Translations under genes and position numbers: made by a program
Shown here: positions 1 through 5,342 of the stretch, piece after piece
Layout: each line of letters begins with the position of its first letter
How positions within the stretch are numbered: the stretch's first letter is position 1
Source: DAOTEJ01 sp035454085
GTDB lineage: Bacteria; Pseudomonadota; Gammaproteobacteria; Burkholderiales; Burkholderiaceae_F
Direction: 5' to 3'
Assembly (NCBI GenBank): GCA_035454085.1
Contig: DAOTEJ010000121.1
Coordinates: 1 to 5,342, forward strand
Length of the DNA stretch: 5,342 bases
The notes under the pieces: model-generated
Told to the model about the DNA's origin: nothing
Database searches by the model: none
Seen by the model: only the letters and a program-made list of their open reading frames with translations

Positions 1-1050
1 ATGAAGTCACGCGGCGAAGCCCTGCGGGACTACGTGTTCCGCCGCCTGCTGCTGATGATCCCCACCTTCATCGGGATCACCTTCGTCACCTTTCTGCTCT
101 GCCAGTTCGTGCCGGGCGGGCAGATCGACCAGATGCGCATGGCCATCGCAGGCGCGGACGGCGGGGGCGAAGCCGGCGGCGGGGGCGGCGACGCCCGGAT
201 GCAGCTCGACATCCCCGACGATCAGCTCAAGCGCCTGAACGAGTACTACGGCTTCGACAAGCCGCTGCCCGTGGCCTACGCGGGGTGGCTCGCCGACGTG
301 CTGCGGCTCGATCTCGGCAGCTCCTTCCGCTACAACGAGCCGGTCACCAAGGTCATCAAGGAGCGGCTGCCGGTATCGATCTACTACGGGATCATCACTG
401 CCATCTTCACCTACGGCATCTGCATCCCGCTGGGCATCCTCAAGGCCATCCGCCACCGCACGCCCGTCGACACCGCCACCTCGGTGCTGATCTTCGTGGG
501 CTACGCCATTCCGGGGTTCGCGCTCGGCGCGGTGCTGTCGAACCTGTTCTCGGTGCACTGGGAGCTCTTCCCGCTGGGCGGCTTCCAGTCGGCCGGCGCC
601 GACGCGATGAGCCCGGCCGCCCGCGCCATCGACGTGATCTGGCACTCGGTCCTGCCGCTGGTGGCCTACCTGGCCGGGTCGTTTGCGGTGACGACCATGC
701 TCATGAAGAACAGCCTGCTCGAGAACATGAGCGCCGACTACGTGAAGACCGCGCTCGCCAAGGGACTGAGCTGGAGGCGGGCGGTGTTCGTGCACGCGCT
801 GCGCAACTCGCTCATCCCCATGGCCACCACGGTGGGCGGCTTGCTCGGCATCTTCCTCACCGGCAGCTTCCTCATCGAGCGGGTCTTCAACATCCAGGGC
901 GTGGGCCTGCTGGCCTTCGAGGCAATCCAGACCCGCGACTTCCCCGTGGTGCTGGGCTTCCTGGTGATCTCGAGCGTGCTGCTCATGCTCGGCAACCTGC
1001 TGTCCGACCTGACCGTGGCACTGGTGGATCCGCGGGTGCGCTTTGAGTAG
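1..1050 (+). CDS. yejB: Peptide ABC transporter inner-membrane permease, YejB family
   Basis: This is one of the two channel-forming permeases of a Yej-type peptide importer (DppB/OppB class). The 349-residue product is close in length to E. coli YejB (about 364) and matches it, as I recall it, along its whole length: an N-terminal FRRLLLMIPTF membrane segment (residues 13-35), a PGG motif at 38-40, YGFDKPL near 83-89, LPVSI at 123-127, YAIPGF at 168-173 and a C-terminal LVDPR at 341-345. About six hydrophobic segments are visible (roughly 13-35, 126-147, 160-180, 216-235, 276-292, 316-335). The EAA-like cytoplasmic loop that docks on the ATPase lies at 247-273 with its conserved Gly at 255. 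The loop after the first helix has a Gly-rich stretch (51-63), in the same place as a Gly-rich stretch in E. coli YejB. The ATG at base 1 is the first base of the window, so its ribosome binding site and any promoter cannot be seen. A GTG at 34 is a less likely alternative start. The stop overlaps the next gene. Confidence 0.93.
   Translation: MKSRGEALRDYVFRRLLLMIPTFIGITFVTFLLCQFVPGGQIDQMRMAIAGADGGGEAGGGGGDARMQLDIPDDQLKRLNEYYGFDKPLPVAYAGWLADVLRLDLGSSFRYNEPVTKVIKERLPVSIYYGIITAIFTYGICIPLGILKAIRHRTPVDTATSVLIFVGYAIPGFALGAVLSNLFSVHWELFPLGGFQSAGADAMSPAARAIDVIWHSVLPLVAYLAGSFAVTTMLMKNSLLENMSADYVKTALAKGLSWRRAVFVHALRNSLIPMATTVGGLLGIFLTGSFLIERVFNIQGVGLLAFEAIQTRDFPVVLGFLVISSVLLMLGNLLSDLTVALVDPRVRFE
1043..1050 (+). 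promoter_or_regulatory. yejB-yejE stop/start overlap with TTG start
   Basis: The eight bases TTGAGTAG hold the inferred TTG start of yejE and, in the other frame, the TAG stop of yejB. The only purine-rich stretch upstream, GGTGGA at 1023-1028, is weak and lies 14 bases from the start. Initiation by coupling to yejB translation is therefore more likely than independent initiation. This is inference from layout. Confidence 0.6.
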
Positions 1051-2437
1051 CCCGGCCGCGGCGGACGGCGCGCAGCGCTGGTTCGAGCTCGACCCCATCA
1101 CCCGCCGCCGGCTGCAGCGCTTTCGCCGCATCAAGCGCGGCTGGTGGTCGTTCGTCATCCTGCTCGCGGCCATGGCGCTGTCGCTGCTCGCACCGCTGCT
1201 GGCCGAAAGCCGCGCGCTGGCGGTGTGGTACCAGGGCAGCCTCACCCTGCCCACCTTCCAGTTCCTCGAGATGAAGACCTTCGGCCAGGAGGCGCCGGCG
1301 GGCTGGGACGGCAACGAGATCGAGACCGAGTACTTCCGCCTGCAGCGCGAGTGGGCCGTCGAGCGCCAGATGCACGCGCGCGACATGCGCGCCGCGGGCG
1401 ACGATCCGGCCAAGCGGGCCGAGGTCGACGCCCGCTATCCCAACCGCGGCAACTTCGTCGTGATGCCGCCGATCCCCTGGAACCCGTACCAGAGCGACTT
1501 CTCGAGCAACGAGATCCTGCCCGAGATCCAGCGCGCCCTCGACGCTGGCCAGAACCACCGCGCCGAGCGACTGGCGCGGCGCGAAAGCTTGAACGACCTG
1601 GCCGATGCCATTTACGACGGCAGCCTCGCGGCGCTGCTCGCAGACCCCGCAAAGTCTCCCACCGGCACGCTCGCGGGGCTGGCGCGCACCGGCGCCCTGG
1701 CGTCGCTCAAGGGTCTCGGCTCGCCGCCGCCCCACCCGCCCAACGCAACGCGGCGCCACTATCTGGGCACCGACGCGCAGGGCCGCGACGTGGCCGCGCG
1801 CCTGCTCTACGGATTCCGCATCTCGATCTTCTTCGCGCTGTTCCTGACGCTGGCGGCGCAGATCGTGGGCACCTTCATCGGCAGCCTGCAGGGCTACCTG
1901 GCCGGGCGCTTCGACATGATCAGCCAGCGCGTGATCGAGGTGCTGATCGCCATCCCCGGCCTGTACGTGGTGATCATCCTGGCGGCGCTGTTCCAGCCCA
2001 GCTTCTGGATGCTGCTGGGCATCCTGGCGCTGTTCCAGTGGATCAGCATCACCTTCTTCATGCGCACCGAGATGTACCGCGAGAAGACCCGCGAGTACTG
2101 CCTGGCCGCGCGCAGCTACGGGGCCTCGCACCTGCGCATCGTGTTCCGTCACCTGCTGCCCAACTGCCTCACGCCGCTGGTGACCTTCACGCCCTTCGCG
2201 GTGGTGGGCGCGATCTTCGCGCTCACCGGACTCGACTTCCTGGGCTACGGCCTGCCCGCGCCCACGCCCAGCTGGGGCGAGATGATCGACCAGGCCTTGC
2301 AGACCCAGAACCGCGACAAGCTGTGGCTGATCATGGCGCCCTTCACGGCGCTGACCATCACGCTGGTGCTGGTGGTGTTCATCGGCGAGTCGGTGCGTGA
2401 AGCCTTCGACCCCAAGCAGTACGCGCGCTATGAGTGA
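1043..2437 (+). CDS. yejE: Peptide ABC transporter inner-membrane permease, YejE family, with enlarged periplasmic loop
   Basis: This is the second channel permease (DppC/OppC class), expected to pair with the preceding YejB. The order in the protein is: a basic N-terminus with FRRIKRGWWS (27-36), the first membrane helix (about 35-53), a long periplasmic region (54-240), the class hallmark LGTDAQGRDV (241-250), then five further hydrophobic segments. The EAA loop is at 351-373 with Gly360 and ends in RHLLP. The C-terminus FIGESVREAFDP closely resembles E. coli YejE. At 464 residues it is about 120 longer than E. coli YejE (about 341). Most of the excess lies in the periplasmic loop, chiefly residues 157-226. 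The start is inferred to be TTG at 1043: the frame is open only from 1013, has no upstream ATG or GTG, and the first in-frame ATG (1172) would cut the first helix in half. The start overlaps the yejB stop by 8 bases, suggesting translational coupling; no strong ribosome binding site is visible. Confidence 0.92.
   Translation: MSSPAAADGAQRWFELDPITRRRLQRFRRIKRGWWSFVILLAAMALSLLAPLLAESRALAVWYQGSLTLPTFQFLEMKTFGQEAPAGWDGNEIETEYFRLQREWAVERQMHARDMRAAGDDPAKRAEVDARYPNRGNFVVMPPIPWNPYQSDFSSNEILPEIQRALDAGQNHRAERLARRESLNDLADAIYDGSLAALLADPAKSPTGTLAGLARTGALASLKGLGSPPPHPPNATRRHYLGTDAQGRDVAARLLYGFRISIFFALFLTLAAQIVGTFIGSLQGYLAGRFDMISQRVIEVLIAIPGLYVVIILAALFQPSFWMLLGILALFQWISITFFMRTEMYREKTREYCLAARSYGASHLRIVFRHLLPNCLTPLVTFTPFAVVGAIFALTGLDFLGYGLPAPTPSWGEMIDQALQTQNRDKLWLIMAPFTALTITLVLVVFIGESVREAFDPKQYARYE
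2430..2437 (+). promoter_or_regulatory. yejE-yejA stop/start overlap
   Basis: ATGAGTGA holds the ATG of the binding-protein gene and the TGA stop of yejE in another frame. The geometry (start codon, AGT, stop) is the same as at the previous junction. No convincing Shine-Dalgarno sequence lies in the 20 bases before it, so coupled translation is likely. The real link between this ATG and the rest of the gene is hidden by the N gap that begins 25 bases after the A of the ATG. Confidence 0.6.
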
Positions 2438-4513
2438 ACTCCTGCGCCACCTGCNNNNNNNNNNNNNNNNNNNNNNNNNNNNNNNNNNNNNNNNNNNNNN
2501 NNNNNNNNNNNNNNNNNNNNNNNNNNNNNNNNNNNNNNNNNNNNNNNNNNNNNNGCCTGGTTCATCGCCCTGGCCCTGGGCGGCCTGCCGGCGCCTGCGC
2601 CGGCCACAGGCGCTGCGGCAACGCCGGCGGCCGGGGCAGCCAAGTCCGCGCCAGCCGCGCCTTCCGCCTCGGCACCGGCCGCAACCGCCGCGGCCGCGCC
2701 ACGCGTGACGCTGCCCGCCGACATCCGCTGGATCACCAACGAGGAAGACCCGCCTATCGGCTCGGCGCGGGCGATCCGCGGCGGCACGCTGAACACCTCG
2801 ATCGAGGCCTACCCGCTGACTTTCCGCCTGGTCGGCCCGAATTCCAACGACGCCTTCGCGGGCTGGAATCGGCGCTTCACGATGAACTTCACGCTCGTGA
2901 CGCAGCATCCGAACACCGACCGCTACATCCCCTGGATGGCGACCCACTGGGCCATCGCCGACGACCAGCGCACCCTGTACTTCAAGCTCGACCGCGACGC
3001 GCGCTTCAGCGACGGCAAGCCTGTCACCGCGCGCGACTACGTCTTCACCTGGCGGATGATGCAGTCCGAGCACATCGTCTCGCCCTTCCACAACAGCTAC
3101 GCCAAGCGCTTCTTCGAGTCGGTCGACGCGATCGACGACTACACGCTGCGCATCGTCGGCACCCGGCCCAGCTGGCGACCGCTCTTCGACTACGCCGGGC
3201 TGTGGCCCACGCCGGCGCACGCCACGGTGCTCGACGCCGACTGGGTCAAGCGCAGCAACAACCAGTTCCAGATCGCGCCCGGCCCCTACGTGGTGAGCGA
3301 GGCGGTGCGCGGCCAGTCGATCACCTTCAGCCGCGTGCCCAAGTGGTGGGGCGACGGCAAGAAGCGCTTCCAGGGCCTGTTCAACTTCGACAACATCCAG
3401 CTGCGCCAGATCCCCACCGAGCGCCGCCTGGACTGGCTGCGCCGCGGCGAGATCGACCTGATGCAGGAGAACACCGCGCGCACCTGGAACGAGGAGTACA
3501 CCTTCCCGGCGGTGCGCAACGGCTGGATCCGGCGGGCGCGGGTGTTCTCGAGCCGGCCCGAGGGCATCTACGGCCTGCACATGAACCTCGAGGCGCCGAT
3601 CTTCAAGAACAAGGACTTCCGCAAGGCGGTCCAGCACCTGTTCAACTTCGACCGGCTCAACGACAACCTGATGTTCGGCGAGTACTACCGCCAGACCTCG
3701 TTCTTCGCGGGCACGCCCTACGCGCTGGAGTCGCCCTGGCCCTACCCGTTCGACCCGGCCAAGGCGCGCGAGTATCTGGAGCGGGCCGGCTACCGGCGGC
3801 CCGCCGAGATTCGTGCGCAGACCTGGTGGGGCCAGGCCGGCAACGCGATCCGCGGCCTGCTCTTCACCCGCTCGGACACCGACGACGTGCTGGTCAACGA
3901 CCGCGGCGAGAAGGCCAGCTTCACGCTGATCTACGGCAGCAAGGGCATCGAGCGCCACCTCACGGTGCTGCAAGAGGAGTTCCGCCGCGCCGGCATCGAC
4001 ATGAAGCTTCGCCTGCTCGAGCCCGGCACCGCCTTCGAGCGCGGGCTGGAGCGCAAGTACGAGATGACGCTGACCGGCCGCACCTCGGCCTTCTATCCGC
4101 AGCCGCGCCAGTACCTGCACACCGAGTTCCAGCAGAAGAAGAACAACAACAACATCTGGGGCTACGCCAGCCCCGAGGTCGACGCGCTGATCGCCATCTA
4201 CGAGGAAGACCTCGACGAGAACAAGCGCCGGCAGGCAATGCAGCGCATCGACGCGATCGTGCGCGACGAGGCCTTCTACCTGCCCTTCTGGCGCGCGCCC
4301 TACACGCGCATCGCGTACTGGGCCTACGTGCGCTTCCCCGACGAGTGGCTGCCCTTGCGCACCGAGCAGCTGTTCGACTGGATGGTGTTCTGGATCGACC
4401 CGCAGCTGCGCGCCCAGCTCGCCGAGGACATGCGCAACAACAAGCCCTGGCCGCTGGACAAGCAGCTCGACAAGGACCACTGGGGCGTGATGAAGCAAAA
4501 GGCCGCGCCATGA
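2430..4513 (+). CDS. yejA: Periplasmic peptide-binding protein of the ABC importer, YejA-like (SBP family 5), interrupted by an assembly gap
   Basis: This is the substrate-binding protein that captures the ligand in the periplasm and hands it to YejB-YejE. The gene starts with ATG at 2430 (MSELLRHL), enters 100 N, and resumes at 2555 with AWFIALALGGL, which looks like the end of a signal-peptide hydrophobic core. An Ala/Pro-rich linker (2588-2704) follows, then the mature domain from about 2705. Family-5 features are RGGTL at 2777-2791, SDGKPVTARDYVFTW at 3008-3052, GPYVV from 3281 and FRKAVQHLFNFDRL at 3617-3658. The stretches QENTARTWNEEY (3464-3499), NFDNI and the SFFAGT region match E. 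coli YejA better than OppA or DppA. The visible mature part is about 600 residues, close to the usual size. No lipobox cysteine is visible, so export by signal peptidase I is likely. The two sides are not in frame across exactly 100 bases, which reflects placeholder gap length rather than a demonstrated frameshift. The ligand is unknown, probably peptide-like. The stop overlaps the ATPase start by 4 bases. Confidence 0.87.
2455..2554. other. Assembly gap, exactly 100 N
   Basis: Exactly 100 unresolved bases interrupt the signal-peptide coding region of yejA. A run of 100 N is a common placeholder for a gap of unknown length. The flanks constrain the true length: 25 bases lie between the A of the ATG and the gap, and 2555 is a codon boundary of the downstream frame. 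The missing length must therefore be 2 modulo 3 for a continuous gene. A normal signal peptide would need only a few tens of bases. Confidence 0.97.
2588..2704 (+). repeat. Ala/Pro-rich low-complexity linker in YejA
   Basis: In the yejA frame this stretch encodes 39 residues. Of the first 38, 29 are Ala or Pro, with scattered Thr, Ser and Gly and a single Lys; the last is Arg. It follows a hydrophobic segment (WFIALALGGL) and precedes the folded domain, whose recognisable sequence starts around DIRW. It is probably a flexible periplasmic spacer just after signal cleavage. The DNA is extremely GC-rich and repetitive in codon use (GCC, GCG, CCG), a plausible reason for the neighbouring assembly gap. 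Confidence 0.7.
4497..4502 (+). promoter_or_regulatory. Probable ribosome binding site of the ATPase gene
   Basis: AAAAGG lies seven bases before the ATG at 4510, inside the last codons of yejA. It is the only start in the window with a reasonable Shine-Dalgarno-like sequence at normal spacing. Together with the ATGA overlap (4510-4513) it supports ATG 4510 as the start. Confidence 0.5.
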
Positions 4514-5342
4514 GCGCCGCACCGCTGCTCGAGATCGACCAGCTTCAGGTCGGCTTCGACGGCGAGGCGGGCCGCGTGCGGGCGGTGGACGGCGTGTCGT
4601 TCGCCATCGATGCCGGCCAGACGGTGGGCGTGGTGGGCGAATCGGGCTGCGGCAAGAGCGTCACCGCCGCCTCGATCCTGCGCCTGGTGCCCAGCCCGCC
4701 GGGCGTGATGCTGGGCGGCCAGATCCGCTTCGACGGCCGCGACATCCTGGCCATGCCTCGCGAAGAACTGAGCGCGCTGCGCGGGCGCGAGATCGCGATG
4801 GTCTTCCAGGACCCCATGACCTCGCTCAACCCGGTGTTCACCATCGAGCGCCAGATGGGCGAGGTGCTCGCGCTGCGCTTCGGGCTGGGCCGCGCCGCGG
4901 CGGCCGAGCGCTCGGTGGCCATGCTGCGCACCGTGGGCATGCCCGACCCCGAGGCGCGGCTCGCGGTGTACCCGCACGAGCTCTCGGGCGGCATGAAGCA
5001 GCGCGTGATGATCGCCATGGCGCTGCTGTGCGAGCCGCGCCTGCTGATCGCCGACGAGCCCACCACGGCGCTCGACGTGACGGTGCAGGCGCAGATCCTG
5101 CACCTGATGCGCGAACTGCAGCGCAAGACCGGCGCGGCGCTGCTGTTCATCACCCACGACATGGGCGTGATCGCCGAGATGTGCGACGTGGTGGTGGTGA
5201 TGTACGCGGGCCGCGTGGTCGAGCGCCGCCCGGTGGTGGACCTGTTCGAGGCGCCGCGGCACCCCTACACGCGCGGACTGCTGGGCAGCATCCCGCGCCG
5301 CGGCACCGCCCACAAGGCCGCCCTGCCGACCATCGAGGGCAC
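4510..5342 (+). CDS. Peptide ABC transporter ATP-binding protein, OppD/DppD type (3' end beyond window)
   Basis: This is the cytoplasmic ATPase that powers the importer. The visible 277 residues form a complete nucleotide-binding domain. It has Walker A GESGCGKS at 43-50, a Q-loop VFQDPMTSLNP at 98-108, signature LSGGMKQR at 158-165, Walker B LLIADEP at 178-184, D-loop ALD at 187-189 and switch His216 (FITHD). All catalytic residues are present. It ends in the oligopeptide-transporter motif HPYTRGLL, after which the reading frame is cut by the window end while still open. The N-terminal half resembles E. coli YejF (SVTAASILRLVPSPPG). However, the tail LPTIEG looks like the start of the OppD/DppD C-terminal region, which usually continues to a cysteine cluster, rather than the short bridge to a second ATPase domain in fused YejF. 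A single-domain protein with a partner ATPase gene downstream is therefore the better guess. The ATG overlaps the yejA stop as ATGA and has a plausible ribosome binding site. Confidence 0.93.
   Translation, partial: MSAAPLLEIDQLQVGFDGEAGRVRAVDGVSFAIDAGQTVGVVGESGCGKSVTAASILRLVPSPPGVMLGGQIRFDGRDILAMPREELSALRGREIAMVFQDPMTSLNPVFTIERQMGEVLALRFGLGRAAAAERSVAMLRTVGMPDPEARLAVYPHELSGGMKQRVMIAMALLCEPRLLIADEPTTALDVTVQAQILHLMRELQRKTGAALLFITHDMGVIAEMCDVVVVMYAGRVVERRPVVDLFEAPRHPYTRGLLGSIPRRGTAHKAALPTIEG

Noticed and set aside
7..1413. Minus-strand open frame of 468 codons opposite yejB and the start of yejE
   Set aside because: His/Arg/Gln/Ala-rich composition with no motif, and it spans the junction of two well-supported plus-strand genes.
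1144..2400. Alternative plus-strand frame of 418 codons inside yejE
   Set aside because: Pro/Arg/Ala/His-rich out-of-frame translation of a gene with clear permease motifs in its own frame.
2430..2708. A frameshift or pseudogene in the binding-protein gene
   Set aside because: The frame mismatch depends entirely on the arbitrary 100-base gap length, and the rest of the gene is intact to its stop.
2705..4513. GTG at 2705 as the true start of the binding protein
   Set aside because: The same frame is open upstream to the gap and encodes a hydrophobic signal-like segment and linker. Starting at 2705 would leave a periplasmic protein without an export signal. ATG 2430 fits the overlapping operon layout.
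983..4522. A very long minus-strand open frame (1179 codons) running through three genes and the N gap
   Set aside because: It is the antisense shadow of GC-rich coding sequence. The translation is low-complexity (Arg, His, Val, Leu, Gln), has no recognisable domain, passes through unknown bases, and lies opposite clear ABC transporter genes.
5188..5199. Four consecutive GTG codons as a microsatellite
   Set aside because: They encode the hydrophobic strand DVVVVMYAGRVVE, a normal position in these ATPases, and the run is too short to be notable.
4324..5313. Minus-strand open frame of 329 codons opposite the ATPase gene
   Set aside because: The plus strand encodes every ATPase motif in order; the antisense product is His-rich low complexity.

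Overview
The window carries a tightly packed block of four plus-strand genes for one ABC importer of the peptide/nickel (Opp/Dpp) superfamily, Yej branch. The order is permease YejB (1-1050), long-form permease YejE (1043-2437), periplasmic substrate-binding protein YejA-like (2430-4513, interrupted by 100 N) and an OppD/DppD-type ATPase (4510 to the window end, 3' end missing). All junctions overlap, by 8, 8 and 4 bases, so there is no intergenic DNA. I see no promoter, terminator, RNA gene, mobile element or CRISPR array.

The DNA is very GC-rich, with almost every third codon position G or C. Together with the proteobacterial look of the Yej proteins, this suggests a high-GC proteobacterium, possibly of the Burkholderiales; that placement is an impression from composition, not a demonstrated assignment. 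Codon usage looks uniform across the four genes, with no sign of recent transfer.

The expected arrangement is as follows. The YejA-like protein captures a peptide-like ligand in the periplasm and delivers it to a YejB-YejE channel. The ATPase, probably with a second ATPase encoded beyond the window, powers import. In enterobacteria and Brucella the Yej system imports peptides, including microcin C, and affects resistance to antimicrobial peptides. The substrate here cannot be read from sequence.

This is a known type of system rather than a new one. The points worth a second look are: (1) an extra segment of about 70 residues in the periplasmic loop of YejE; (2) an assembly gap inside the signal-peptide region of yejA, whose true length must be 2 modulo 3; (3) a long Ala/Pro-rich linker between the YejA signal peptide and its mature domain; (4) a TTG start for yejE and matching 8-base overlaps at the first two junctions; (5) a gene order (B-E-A-ATPase) unlike E. 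coli yejABEF, with an ATPase that looks DppD-like rather than like the fused YejF.
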